DNA of 64,000 nucleotides. Source: Massilia polaris. Lineage in GTDB: Bacteria; Pseudomonadota; Gammaproteobacteria; Burkholderiales; Burkholderiaceae_D. The stretch is taken from NCBI RefSeq assembly GCF_012927275.1, contig NZ_JABBGG010000009.1, positions 62,001 to 126,000 of the forward strand. The letters are read 5' to 3'. Position numbers and translations under genes: made by a program. The notes under the pieces were generated by a model. The model saw nothing but the letters and a program-made list of their open reading frames with translations. It had not been told where the DNA came from and did no database searches. Shown one piece after another: positions 1 to 8,843 of this stretch (position 1 is its first letter; every line of letters begins with the position of its first letter).

Positions 1-2064
1 ACGCGCTACCGCACGCTGGTCGAGTTGATGCCGGACGCGATCTGGATCCACACCGGCGGCAAGGTCGTGTTCATGAATCCGGCGGCGCAGCAGCTGTTCG
101 GCGCGTCCGCGCCCGAGCAGCTGCTTGGTTGCGAAGCGATCGACCTGATTCCCGAGGAATTCCACGCCCAGATGGCGCAGGGGATTTTTGGCGACCTCGC
201 CGCGGCGCAGCAGCAGCCGCGCTGCGCGCTGCGCGTCGCGCGCGTCGACGGCTCACTGGTCGACGTCGAGTTCTTCGGCTGCGCGATCCGCTTCAACGAC
301 GCTGAATCCGTGATGAACGTCGCACACGACATCACGGAGCGGCGCCAGCACGAGATGGCGATCGAACACCAGGCCACGCACGACCTGCTGACCGGCCTGC
401 CCAACCGCGCGCTGTTCCTCGACCGGCTGGCGCAGGCGATCCGGCGCGCCGAGCGGCACGGCGACAAGCTCGCGGTCATGTTCGTCGACCTCGACAAATT
501 CAAGAATATCAACGACACGCTCGGCCACGCCTGCGGCGACGACCTGCTGCGCATGGTCGCCAGCCACCTGCGCCATTGCGTACGCGGCTCCGACACCGTG
601 GCGCGCCTGGGCGGCGACGAATTCGTCCTGCTGCTCGATAACCCGCTGGGCGACACCACCCCGGCCATGATCGCCGGGCGTATCGCGACGCGGCTCGGCC
701 AGCCCGTGATGCTGGGCGGGCAGGAGCACGTCGTCACCGGCAGTATCGGCATCAGCATTTATCCGGAAGACGGCAGCAAGGCCGAGGCGCTGCTGCGCCA
801 GGCCGACATCGCGATGTACCGCGCCAAGGAAGGGGGACGCAACAGCTTCCAGTTCTTTACGCAGGAAATGCAGAACCGCCTCGACGCGCGCGTGGCGCTC
901 GAACAGGGCTTGCACCGCGCGCTCCAGCGCGACGAATTCGTGCTGCACTACCAGCCGCAGGTCGACCTGCGCAGCGGCCGCATCGTTGGCATGGAAGCGC
1001 TGGTGCGCTGGCAGTCGCCCGAACTGGGCCTGGTCCCGCCGATGCAGTTCATCCCGGTGGCCGAGGAAAGCAACCTGATTAACGCGATCGGCCTGTGGGT
1101 GCTGAACAAGGCCTGCGCCACCCTGCGCGCCTGGCTCGATGCCGGTGTTCCGGTAGTGCCGATCGCGGTCAACGTGGCGGCCTCGCAGTTCTCCGACCAG
1201 GAGATGGACGAGCTGATACGCACCACGCTCGAACGCCACCGGGTCGATCCGCGGCTGCTGGAGCTGGAGCTGACCGAAAGCCTGTCGATGAACGATCCGG
1301 AAGCCTCGATCGAGCTGATGCACCGGCTGAAGGCGACCGGCATCGGCATGTCGATCGATGATTTCGGCACCGGCTATTCGAATCTATCGTACCTGAAGCG
1401 CTTCCCGGTGGACAAGCTGAAGATCGACCAGTCGTTCACGCGCGGGCTTACCAGCAATCCGGAAGACCGGTCGATCGTCACGGCGGTGATCCGCATGGCG
1501 CACAGCCTCGGGCTGCGCGCGATCGCCGAAGGCGTCGAGACCGAAGGGCAGCTGCGGCTGCTGGCGGCCGAGGGATGCGACGAGATCCAGGGTTACTACT
1601 TCAGCCGCCCGGTGCCGGAACAGGCGATGCTGGCGATGCTGGAGCGCGACATGGGCATGGACATGGCGCCGCTCGCGCGCAGCGTCCAGCGCCGCACGGT
1701 GCTGCTGGTCGATGACGAGCCGCAGGTGCTGTCGACCTTCTGCAAGATGCTGGACGGGCAGGGGTTTGAAGTGCTGACCGCGCACGGGCTGCCGGAAGCG
1801 TATGAGCTGCTGGCGGGGCATGAGGTTGGCGTTGTGATTTCGGATCAGGAGCTGATCGGGAATACGGGGATCGACTTCTTCCAGCGGATCAAGAGCATGT
1901 ATCCGCGCACGGTGCGGGTGCTGCTGACGGCGGATGTCACGCCGGCCAACCTGGCCGACGCGATCAACAAGGGCGCGATCTACAAGTTTGTGGAGAAGCC
2001 GTGGCGGGATGAGGCTTTGCTGGGCGTTCTCGCCAGCGGTTTTGCGCATTACGAGAGCTTGTAA
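1..2064 (+). CDS. PAS-GGDEF-EAL-receiver signalling protein, 5' truncated by the window edge
   Basis: This protein is predicted to make and/or degrade cyclic di-GMP. The reading frame is open from base 1 and a tyrosine-rich PAS lead-in lies upstream of the first internal Met, so the N-terminus is outside the window. Visible order: a PAS domain, a GGDEF domain with intact GGDEF in ARLGGDEFVLLLD, an EAL domain with EALVRW and a DDFGTGYSN motif, and a C-terminal response-regulator receiver (VLLVDDEP, a phospho-acceptor Asp in VISDQEL, Lys in VEKPW). A receiver after EAL suggests control by a histidine kinase. Both catalytic signatures look intact, so cyclase and phosphodiesterase activity are both possible. 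The sensory input may be incomplete because of the truncation. Confidence 0.93.
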   Translation, partial: TRYRTLVELMPDAIWIHTGGKVVFMNPAAQQLFGASAPEQLLGCEAIDLIPEEFHAQMAQGIFGDLAAAQQQPRCALRVARVDGSLVDVEFFGCAIRFNDAESVMNVAHDITERRQHEMAIEHQATHDLLTGLPNRALFLDRLAQAIRRAERHGDKLAVMFVDLDKFKNINDTLGHACGDDLLRMVASHLRHCVRGSDTVARLGGDEFVLLLDNPLGDTTPAMIAGRIATRLGQPVMLGGQEHVVTGSIGISIYPEDGSKAEALLRQADIAMYRAKEGGRNSFQFFTQEMQNRLDARVALEQGLHRALQRDEFVLHYQPQVDLRSGRIVGMEALVRWQSPELGLVPPMQFIPVAEESNLINAIGLWVLNKACATLRAWLDAGVPVVPIAVNVAASQFSDQEMDELIRTTLERHRVDPRLLELELTESLSMNDPEASIELMHRLKATGIGMSIDDFGTGYSNLSYLKRFPVDKLKIDQSFTRGLTSNPEDRSIVTAVIRMAHSLGLRAIAEGVETEGQLRLLAAEGCDEIQGYYFSRPVPEQAMLAMLERDMGMDMAPLARSVQRRTVLLVDDEPQVLSTFCKMLDGQGFEVLTAHGLPEAYELLAGHEVGVVISDQELIGNTGIDFFQRIKSMYPRTVRVLLTADVTPANLADAINKGAIYKFVEKPWRDEALLGVLASGFAHYESL

Positions 2065-2095
2065 CACCAAACCGGCGGATGTGTTCGGCAACGGA

Positions 2096-2146
2096 GTATC
2101 CGCTTGCAAGCGGATACCGTTCCGCAGGCGAATCGCGTGCGATTCG
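2096..2146. repeat. Two adjacent perfect palindromes
   Basis: Positions 2096-2117 form a 22-bp perfect palindrome with half-site GTATCCGCTTG. Positions 2129-2146 form a second one (CGAATCGC, 2-nt loop, GCGATTCG). They lie between convergent genes, 32 bases after the stop of the signalling protein. No T-run follows on either strand, so a classical terminator is not obvious. GCGGAT/ATCCGC at 2075-2103 resembles the dispersed repeat seen elsewhere in the window. Confidence 0.6.
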
Positions 2147-2186
2147 AAACCCCTGCTACACCGTCCCCCGCCTTCCGCCACTTCAT

Positions 2187-3527
2187 CTAATCGTGGTCGT
2201 CGCGGTCTTCCGGCCTGTGCAAGCGCGGTATCACCTTCACCAGCACGATCCGCGGCCCGTTCATCTTCTTGACCACGACGTCGAACTGCGGGAACTCGAT
2301 GCGCTGTCCCTGTTTCGGGATGTCGCCCAGTTTCACCATCAGCAGTCCACCCACCGATTCCACTTCATCCATCCCCAGCGTCTCGTTATCGATGTCGATC
2401 CCGAGGCTACGTTCGAGCGAGAAGATCGGCAGGCTGGCCTTGCCGATCAGGGTGCCGTCCGGCTGGCGCAGCCAGTCGTTCTCATTGAGCCTGAATTCGT
2501 CATGGATCTCGCCGACCATCGCGCCAAGCAGGTTATCGAGCGTGATGAACCCCACCGGCCGCTTGCCCTTTTCGCCAATCAGCGCAAAGTGCGGCGCGCC
2601 CTCGCGGAAGCGGCGGAACATCTGCTGCGCCGGCGTGCGCGCCGATACCGTTTCGACCGGCCGCAGGAACGAGGTCAGTTCGGCGATCTTCTTGCCCGAC
2701 TGCTGCGCGAAGAACAGGTCTTTCAGGTGGATCACGCCCAGCACTTCCTCGCCGCTCGCATCGAAGTACGGGTAGCGGCTGAAACGGTTGCGCTGCACGG
2801 TCTGCAGGTTTTCTTCAATCGTCTTGTTGGCGTACAGCGCAATCACTTCATTAATCGGACGCATCAGGTCGAGCACCGTCAGCTGGCTGAAGTCGAGCGA
2901 CTGGGCCAGGATGTGGCGCTCGTCGCGGGTGAACTTTTCGCCCGGCTGGCTGGTGCGCAGGATCAGCTTGAGTTCTTCGTTCGAGTAGTGCGAATCGTGC
3001 CCGCCCTTGCCGGACAGGCCGGCCACGCGCAGCACGAAGTTGGCGCTGCCGTTCAGCAGGTAGATGGCCGGGTACATCATCCAGTAGAACGCGTACAGCG
3101 GCGGCGCGCTCCACAGGCCGACCACTTCAGGATTGCGGATCGCCATCGACTTCGGGGCGAGCTCGCCGATGACGATGTGAAGGAAGGAGATCACGCTGAA
3201 GGCGACCACGAACGAGATGCCGTGCAGCAGCTGCTCGGACTCGACGCCGACGGCGGTGAGGATAGGTTCGAGGATGCGGGCAAACGCCGGTTCGCCGACC
3301 CAGCCGAGGCCGAGCGATGCGAGGGTAATGCCGAGCTGGCAGGCGGACAGGTAGGCGTCAAGCTGGCCGTGGACCTTGCCGAGGATGCGGCCGCGCAGGC
3401 CCTGGGTCCTTGCAATCGCGCGTACGCGCGTCTTGCGCAGGGTGACGATACCGAATTCGGCCGCCACAAAAAAGCCGTTAAGCACCACGAGGATGAGGGC
3501 GAGTACGACTAGTAGAAAGTTTTCCAT
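2187..3527 (-). CDS. CorC/HlyC-family (CNNM-CBS) membrane protein
   Basis: This is a four-domain inner-membrane protein of 446 aa, the normal family length. An N-terminal DUF21/CNNM transmembrane domain (residues about 1-190, with FFVAAEFGIVTLRKTRV and the QLGITLASLGLGWVGEPA motif) is followed by a CBS pair (about 205-335) and a C-terminal CorC_HlyC transporter-associated domain. Relatives include YfjD/PaeA and CorC, linked to Mg2+/Co2+ or polyamine efflux; the old 'hemolysin' label is probably misleading. It is transcribed alone, convergent with the cyclic-di-GMP gene. No strong Shine-Dalgarno is visible before the ATG. The family is sure; the transported ion is not known. Confidence 0.9.
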   Translation of the reverse strand: MENFLLVVLALILVVLNGFFVAAEFGIVTLRKTRVRAIARTQGLRGRILGKVHGQLDAYLSACQLGITLASLGLGWVGEPAFARILEPILTAVGVESEQLLHGISFVVAFSVISFLHIVIGELAPKSMAIRNPEVVGLWSAPPLYAFYWMMYPAIYLLNGSANFVLRVAGLSGKGGHDSHYSNEELKLILRTSQPGEKFTRDERHILAQSLDFSQLTVLDLMRPINEVIALYANKTIEENLQTVQRNRFSRYPYFDASGEEVLGVIHLKDLFFAQQSGKKIAELTSFLRPVETVSARTPAQQMFRRFREGAPHFALIGEKGKRPVGFITLDNLLGAMVGEIHDEFRLNENDWLRQPDGTLIGKASLPIFSLERSLGIDIDNETLGMDEVESVGGLLMVKLGDIPKQGQRIEFPQFDVVVKKMNGPRIVLVKVIPRLHRPEDRDDHD

Positions 3528-3576
3528 GAAGTAAGGTTAATTGAACAGCCGGGCTGTCGAACAGGCATTGTACAGT

Positions 3577-4485
3577 TCAAGCCGGATCCAAGACACCCTG
3601 GTGACCTGCCGACATGATTGCCTCGACGGCCGGGTGGGCGATCTTGCGTTCGTTCGAGATGGCGTAGCATTGCTCGCGCAGCTGGGGCACTTCGCCGACC
3701 AGCGTGGCGCCGAACTGTTTTTTCATGTCGGCCGCCGCCATGCTGGAAGCAAAGAAAAGGCCGGCCCCGCGGCGCCCGAATGTACCCAGCAGCGCGTTGT
3801 CGTCGAACTCGCCGACGACATCCGGACGCACATTGTGATGGTCGAACCATTCGTCGATTTTGCCGCGCAGGACGTTGTTCCGGGTCGGCAGCAGGAAGGG
3901 GGCGCGGTCGAGGCTGCGCGGGAAATCGCCGGCATACGCCTGCGCCAGCGGCGCGGCGCCGACCACGATGGTCGGACTTTCCAGCAGCAGGTGGCTGAAC
4001 ACGCGCAGCGGCGTGCCGGAGCGCACCGGGCGGTCGGTCAGCACCAGGTCGAGCTTGTGCAGGGCCAGGTCGGTCAGCAAGGCGTCGAACGGACCTTCGT
4101 TGCAGACCAGCCGCACCGGCGGCGCCAGGTGCATGGTCGCTTCCAGCAAACGGAACGCGGTCGGCTTGGGCAGCGAGTCGGAAATTCCGACGGTCAGCCG
4201 GGTGCGCGTGGTTTCGGCCTGGCCGAGCGCGTCCTGCATCTGTTCTCCAAGCAGGAAAATCTGGTCGGCGTACGATAGCGCGGTGCGCCCGGCCTCGGTC
4301 AGCACAAGCCGGCGGCCTTGCTGGGTGAACAGCGATTTTCCCAGCGCCTGCTCCAGCAGGCCGAGCTGGGTGCTGACGGTCTGGATTGCGAGGCCCAGGC
4401 GGGTGGCTGCGCGCGTGATGCCGCCTTCCTTCGCGACAACCCAAAAATAGTAGAGATGCCGGAAATTGATGCCGCTGTCTTTCAT
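3577..4485 (-). CDS. LysR-family regulator, NhaR-like
   Basis: This 302-aa DNA-binding transcriptional regulator begins INFRHLYYFWVVAKEGGITRAATRLG, the N-terminal helix-turn-helix form typical of NhaR rather than of generic LysR proteins (HLYYFW and the QTVSTQ recognition helix). The substrate-binding domain contains GEFDDNALLGTFG, also NhaR-like. NhaR in E. coli activates the Na+/H+ antiporter nhaA. Here the divergent neighbour is a DUF475 membrane protein 105 bp away, so that gene is the likely target. GGAAGT lies before the ATG as the ribosome-binding site. The NhaR subfamily is a motif-based call, and the inducing ion is unknown. Confidence 0.88.
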   Translation of the reverse strand: MKDSGINFRHLYYFWVVAKEGGITRAATRLGLAIQTVSTQLGLLEQALGKSLFTQQGRRLVLTEAGRTALSYADQIFLLGEQMQDALGQAETTRTRLTVGISDSLPKPTAFRLLEATMHLAPPVRLVCNEGPFDALLTDLALHKLDLVLTDRPVRSGTPLRVFSHLLLESPTIVVGAAPLAQAYAGDFPRSLDRAPFLLPTRNNVLRGKIDEWFDHHNVRPDVVGEFDDNALLGTFGRRGAGLFFASSMAAADMKKQFGATLVGEVPQLREQCYAISNERKIAHPAVEAIMSAGHQGVLDPA

Positions 4486-4590
4486 TTGACTTCCGTTTTT
4501 ACGAAGTAACGCTTCAATTATCTCCTATTTTTAAATTAGCTCTGGCAAACTACACTGCTGCCATTAAATAACAATAGAGGGAAGAATCTT

Positions 4591-5655
4591 ATGAAACACT
4601 TCAGGTGGTCGTTTATTGTCACAGTCATCTGTCTCGCGGTTGCGGGCTGGTGGGGTTATCAGAACGCAGGCCTGGGCGGCGCCCTGACCGCGCTCGGCAT
4701 CGCCATCATCCTCGGCGTGATGGAAGTCTCGCTGTCGTTCGACAACGCGGTCGTCAATGCATCGGTCCTCAAGACCTGGGACGAATTCTGGAAAAAACTG
4801 TTCCTCGGCCTCGGCATCATCATCGCCGTGTTCGGTATGCGCCTGGTGTTCCCGCTGGTGATCGTCGCGGTTGCCGCCGACCTGGGCATGGCCGAGGTGT
4901 GGAACCTGGCGCTGACCGATCCCAAGGCGTTCTCGCTGCACCTGACCAACCACCACGCTGAAGTGGCGGCGTTCGGCGGCATGTTCCTGCTGCTGGTGTT
5001 CCTGAACTTCCTGCTCGATGACGAAAAAGAGCTGCACTGGCTTGGCAACTTCGAGCAGAAGATTGGTTCGCTCGGCAAGGTGTCGTCGATCGCGGTGATG
5101 ATCGCGCTCGGTACGCTGATGGGCAGCCTGACCATGGTCGAAGAAGGCCAGAAGATGATCGTGCTGATGGCAGGCCTGTGGGGCATCCTGATCTACATCG
5201 GCGTCGACACGATTTCGAGCCTGCTTGAAAAAGGCGAAGAGGGCGGCGGCGAAATGGGCGATATGGTCAAGCGCGGCGGTATCGGCGGCTTCCTGTACCT
5301 CGAAGTGCTGGATGCGTCGTTCTCGTTCGACGGCGTGATCGGCGCGTTCGCGATCACCAGCGACGTCGTGATCATTATGCTGGGCCTGGCGATTGGCGCG
5401 ATGTTCGTGCGTTCGATGACCGTCTACCTGGTCGACAAGGGCACGCTGGATCAATACGTCTACCTTGAGCACGGCGCGCACTACGCGATCGGTATCCTCG
5501 CCGCGATCATGTTGGCAAGTATGAAGTTCCACATCCCGGAAATCTTCACTGGCCTGATCGGCGTGGCATTCATTGTCGCTTCGCTGTGGTCGTCGGTCCG
5601 CTACAACAAACAGCAGCACCTGGAAACGGTGAAGCTGGGCGTTCGACATCATTAA
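4591..5655 (+). CDS. DUF475 integral membrane protein (TerC-like)
   Basis: This 354-aa polytopic inner-membrane protein has about eight hydrophobic segments. The repeated motif SLSFDNAVVNASVLKTW (about residue 48) and a second SFSFDGVIGAFAIT (about residue 245) resemble the acidic transmembrane motifs of TerC-type metal exporters. DUF475 proteins have no settled function; a role in metal or ion export is inferred from the TerC-like motifs and the adjacent NhaR-type regulator. AGAGGGA lies 9 bases before the ATG. A GC-rich inverted repeat (5662-5669 with 5678-5685) follows the stop codon but has no T-run. Confidence 0.85.
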   Translation: MKHFRWSFIVTVICLAVAGWWGYQNAGLGGALTALGIAIILGVMEVSLSFDNAVVNASVLKTWDEFWKKLFLGLGIIIAVFGMRLVFPLVIVAVAADLGMAEVWNLALTDPKAFSLHLTNHHAEVAAFGGMFLLLVFLNFLLDDEKELHWLGNFEQKIGSLGKVSSIAVMIALGTLMGSLTMVEEGQKMIVLMAGLWGILIYIGVDTISSLLEKGEEGGGEMGDMVKRGGIGGFLYLEVLDASFSFDGVIGAFAITSDVVIIMLGLAIGAMFVRSMTVYLVDKGTLDQYVYLEHGAHYAIGILAAIMLASMKFHIPEIFTGLIGVAFIVASLWSSVRYNKQQHLETVKLGVRHH

Positions 5656-5974
5656 ATAGTACGCTGCGCCAGACAGTGCGCAGCGCGTATTGCATCGGTT
5701 AGTGACATCTTCCCGGCCTGGTTACCGGACTGGTTTGGGGAGCCGTCAGCAGCTGGTGCGATACGCGCTGCGCATTGTCCGTTTACGCGCTCGAAATTTA
5801 CGCGCGCGCTTTTGGACCAGCGCAGCGGCCTGCGATGCCTGGTCGCTGATGGTCGCGTCGCCGCCGCCAGTTCCGGTGGCGACTGGCGTCTTGGCCTAAG
5901 CGGCAATCAGTGAGAAGGAGAGGGTAGTGGCGAGAAGCGTTTTGACGAGGCGGGGCGGGCGGCTGGGCATGGAT
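5656..5974. other. Intergenic region without a recognisable gene
   Basis: This 319-base stretch lies between the DUF475 gene and the convergent lipoprotein gene. It holds one 8-bp hairpin (CGCTGCGC/GCGCAGCG, 5662-5685) just after the DUF475 stop. Short open frames of 60-85 codons exist on both strands, but they have no ribosome-binding site or recognisable composition. I see nothing else. Confidence 0.5.
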
Positions 5975-6367
5975 TCAAATGTTGGTGATGCTGACGGTGA
6001 CTGGATGCGGCGGCGGTTCCTGGTGTGTCATGCGCACCGGCGGCGGATCGGTTGTCGCCAGCACGATGCGCACGCCCTTGAGCGCCTTCGTGTCGAAGGT
6101 GGGCCTGTCGATGTCGAGCATGAACGGTTCGGACGCCGTCTTCCCGATCAGCGTGAAGTGGTAAATGATGCTGCCGGCCCAGATGCAGCGGGCGTTCGAC
6201 GGGCAGCGGCTGTCGATGGCGCGCTCATAGCGCAGGCTGATCGTTTCGCCGAGGGCGAGCGTCTGCTGTGGCTGGAGGGTCAGGGTGGCGTCGTTCACGG
6301 GAGCCTCGCTGATGGTGGCGCACGCTGCAAGAAGGCATGCTGCTGCGAGAGTCAGATAGCGGGTCAT
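5975..6367 (-). CDS. Small putative lipoprotein
   Basis: This 130-aa protein has a lipoprotein signal: a basic start (MTRY), a hydrophobic core and a lipobox LLAAC with Cys16 as the predicted lipidated residue. The mature part is mostly beta-strand-like and carries two cysteines in CPSNARCIWAGS, plus a proline/histidine-rich end (PPPVRMTHQEPPPHP). The CxxxxxC pattern resembles small secreted proteins of unknown function; I do not recognise a characterised family. It is a single gene between unrelated neighbours and lacks a clear Shine-Dalgarno. Export is likely; function is unknown. Confidence 0.72.
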   Translation of the reverse strand: MTRYLTLAAACLLAACATISEAPVNDATLTLQPQQTLALGETISLRYERAIDSRCPSNARCIWAGSIIYHFTLIGKTASEPFMLDIDRPTFDTKALKGVRIVLATTDPPPVRMTHQEPPPHPVTVSITNI

Positions 6368-6423
6368 GGCGTTAGCCCATCGGTAGGTGCGATGAGTGTA
6401 TCAAACTTGCCATTGGCGGGCCG

Positions 6424-6468
6424 CGCGCAGATGTGCCCGGATGAGGGGAGGCAGCAAACATCTGCGCG
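6424..6468. repeat. 11-bp inverted repeat downstream of the thiolase
   Basis: CGCGCAGATGT (6424-6434) pairs perfectly with ACATCTGCGCG (6458-6468) around a 23-nt loop. It lies just beyond the 3' end of the minus-strand thiolase. There is no T-run on the minus strand, but a short one (6484-6488) on the plus strand. It could be a weak terminator or a repeat remnant. Confidence 0.4.
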
Positions 6469-6525
6469 GCTGGGGCCGTATTATTTTTCCGAGGTGCGCG
6501 AACCGTTCAACATCTTGGAGCAGGC

Positions 6526-7663
6526 TCAGTCCATCGTCTCAAGAATTGTCGCAATTCCCTGGCCACCACCAATACACTGGGTCGCCAGCGCATAGCGCCC
6601 ACCCTCCCGCGCCAGGAGCGATGCCGCCTTTCCCACGATCCGCGCGCCGGTCGCTCCCAACGGATGGCCAATCGCCAATCCTCCGCCATCAAGGTTTACC
6701 CTCGCCATATCGAGACCCAGTTCACGGATGCATGCCAGCGCTTGCGAGCCGAATGCCTCGTTAATCTCCACGACATCGATGTCGGCCACCGTCAGGCCCG
6801 CGCGTTCGAGCGCCAGCCTGGTTGCCGGCACCGGGCCCATTCCCATCAGTGCAGGGTCGCAGCCGAAAGTCGCCATCGACTTGATGCGCGCCGATGGCTT
6901 CAAGCCATGCTTGCGCGCGAATGCATCGCTGGTGACCAGCACTGCCGACGCGCCGTCGGTCAGTGGAGATGATGTGCCCGCAGTGACCACCCCGTCATCC
7001 CTGAACACAGGGCGCAGTCCGGCCAGCGCTTCCAGCGTCGTGCCGGGCCGGATGCAGCCGTCCTCCGCGACCCGGACGCCGCGGCCATCATCGATCGGCA
7101 CGATTTCATCCTTTAGCCGTCCTTCAGCACGCGCAGCGGCGGCCTTCAGGTGCGACTCCATGGCAAGCCGTTCCTGGTCGGCGCGGCGCTACTTCATAGC
7201 GCCGCGCCACGTTCTCCGCGGTGAGTCCCATGCTGATGTAGGCGTCGGTTTCTTCCAGCAGGGTAGGGTTGGGCGAAAAATTGAATCCCCCCTGTGGCAC
7301 CATCGTCATCGACTCGACGCCGATGCAAAGATAGGCCTCGCCCAGGCCTGCCTCGATCTGGGCAGCGGCGATGTGGATTGCTGACATGGACGAACCGCAG
7401 AAGCGGTTGACGGTCATCCCGCCCAGCTGCTGCGGCAGGCCCGCCAACAAGGACACGATACGGGCCAGGTTGTTGCCCTGCGATGCCTCGGGGTAAGCAC
7501 AGCCGAGGATCACGTCGTCGAGCAGGGCCGGGCTGACGCCGGTTCGCTGTACCAGCCCGCGCACCACTTGCGCCGCCAGGTCGTCGGGACGGACTTCGGC
7601 CAGTGCGCCTTTACGTGAAAAGTGAAATGGCGAGCGCGCATATCCGGAAATGACTGCTTTCAT
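6526..7663 (-). pseudogene. Acetyl-CoA C-acyltransferase (thiolase), split by a frameshift
   Basis: Two overlapping frames together make one thiolase of about 380 aa. The first (ATG at 7663, with AAGGAA before it) runs from MKAVISGYARSPF to ENVARRYEV and includes the active-site Cys in NRFCGSSMSAI. The second continues ADQERLAMESHLKAAAARAEG and carries IGHPLGATGAR and ATQCIGGGQG, the catalytic His and second Cys. The frame changes at 7186-7189, where one extra base relative to a three-base codon is present (minus-strand gcgc between Val and Arg). All catalytic residues survive, so a recent mutation or an assembly error is as likely as long decay. It would form an operon with the aldo/keto reductase 16 bp upstream. 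Its substrate chain length is not evident. Confidence 0.85.
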
Positions 7664-7679
7664 GCTGGTTCCTTTTAAG

Positions 7680-8744
7680 TTATGCAACCGGGTGAATCCG
7701 GCGGCCGGTCAGTTCTGGCTTGCCGCCGGCGATGGCAAGCTGGCTCTCGGAAATTTGACGATGCGGTGTGCCTGGTTCGACCGCGCTGACTTCGTCAAGG
7801 CGCGCGATCTGCCCAGCGCTCAGGGTCAGCTTGAGCGCGCCCAGCGTGCTGTCGAGCTGCGCGAGCGTGCGTGGACCGAGGATCGGTACCAGCGCGGTCG
7901 ACGACGCCGCATCCTGGTGCATGATCCAGGCGATGGCCACGTGGGCCGGGGGAACTTCGTGCTCGGCCGCGATCGCCAGCACGGTATCGAGGATGGCGGT
8001 CTCGCGGGCCGATTTTTCACTGTGGACCAGCATGCCAAGGTTCTGCAGGCGCGAGGTCTCGTTCTGATTCCGGTATTTGCCGGTCAGGAAGCCTCCGCCG
8101 AGCGGCGACCACAATGCTCCGCCGAGACCGAGAGCCTCTATCATCGGCATCAAGTCGCGGTCGGCCGTGCGTTCGGCCAGGCTGTACTCGAGCTGGATGC
8201 CGGCGATCGGCGCCCATCCGCGCAGGTCGGCCATCAGGTCGGCACGCGCTGCACGCCAGGCCGGGAAGTTGGAAAGGCCCGCGTAGACGATCTTGCCAGA
8301 GCGGACCAGGTCGTCAAATCCGCGCATGATTTCTTCGGTGGGCGTGGTGGCGTCGGCGAAGTGAGCCCAGTACAGGTCGATGCGGTCAGTGTTGAGCCGT
8401 TTCAGGCTCGCTTCAACCGCCTGCACCATACTCTTGCGGCTGTTGCCGGTGCTGGAAGGCGATGTGCCGTTCAGGGTGAATTTGGTGGCGAGCACGAGGT
8501 CGTCGCGCTGGCCGGCAATGAACTCGCCGACAAATTGTTCCGACTGGCCGCCCTGGTAACCATCGGCCGTGTCGATGAAATTCCCGCCCGCCGCCAGGTA
8601 GGCGTCGAACATGGCTTTCGCGTCGGCCTTCTCTGCGCCGTGGCCCCAGCCAGTGCCAAAATTGCCCGTCCCGAGTGCCAGCTCGGAAACGCGAAGACCC
8701 GTACGGCGGCCAAAAGTTTTGTATTTCATCGTTACTTCAGACAT
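7680..8744 (-). CDS. Aldo/keto reductase
   Basis: This 354-aa NADPH-dependent oxidoreductase has a TIM-barrel fold. Catalytic tetrad candidates are visible: Asp and Tyr in FIDTADGYQGGQSE, Lys in LATKFTL and His in YWAHFAD. The C-terminal half has the cofactor-binding SPLGGGFLTGKYR segment. Length and motifs fit the YajO/AKR11-like group. The ATG at 8744 is preceded by AAGGGGAAC. It is divergent from a TetR gene across a 99-bp region with an operator-like palindrome, and 16 bp upstream of the thiolase. TetR control in response to an electrophile or carbonyl compound is inferred. The substrate is unknown. Confidence 0.92.
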   Translation of the reverse strand: MSEVTMKYKTFGRRTGLRVSELALGTGNFGTGWGHGAEKADAKAMFDAYLAAGGNFIDTADGYQGGQSEQFVGEFIAGQRDDLVLATKFTLNGTSPSSTGNSRKSMVQAVEASLKRLNTDRIDLYWAHFADATTPTEEIMRGFDDLVRSGKIVYAGLSNFPAWRAARADLMADLRGWAPIAGIQLEYSLAERTADRDLMPMIEALGLGGALWSPLGGGFLTGKYRNQNETSRLQNLGMLVHSEKSARETAILDTVLAIAAEHEVPPAHVAIAWIMHQDAASSTALVPILGPRTLAQLDSTLGALKLTLSAGQIARLDEVSAVEPGTPHRQISESQLAIAGGKPELTGRRIHPVA

Positions 8745-8761
8745 GTTTGTTCCCCTTATAA

Positions 8762-8814
8762 ATTACGATCATCATCAAGACTTTATATATTATGTTCGTA
8801 ATGTATAATGTCAA
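8762..8814. promoter_or_regulatory. Divergent promoters with a candidate TetR operator
   Basis: For the tetR gene a perfect TATAAT lies at 8804-8809. For the reductase, a perfect TTGACA (minus strand, 8814-8809) is followed after 16 bp by TAATAT. The imperfect palindrome ATTATGTTCGTAAT (8789-8802, 5 of 6 positions symmetrical) lies inside both promoters, and ATTACGA (8762-8768) is an inverted copy of TCGTAAT (8796-8802). This is the usual place for a TetR-type repressor. Binding is inferred. Confidence 0.55.
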
Positions 8815-8843
8815 GGACAAATTCGCTTTGAAGGAGGCAGATC

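Noticed and set aside
2079-3512. A 477-codon plus-strand frame opposite the CorC-like gene
   Set aside because: The CNNM and CBS motifs are on the minus strand; this frame begins in the palindromes.
5652-5906. An 84-codon minus-strand frame in the gap after DUF475
   Set aside because: No ribosome-binding site, Arg/Pro-rich composition and no recognisable motif.
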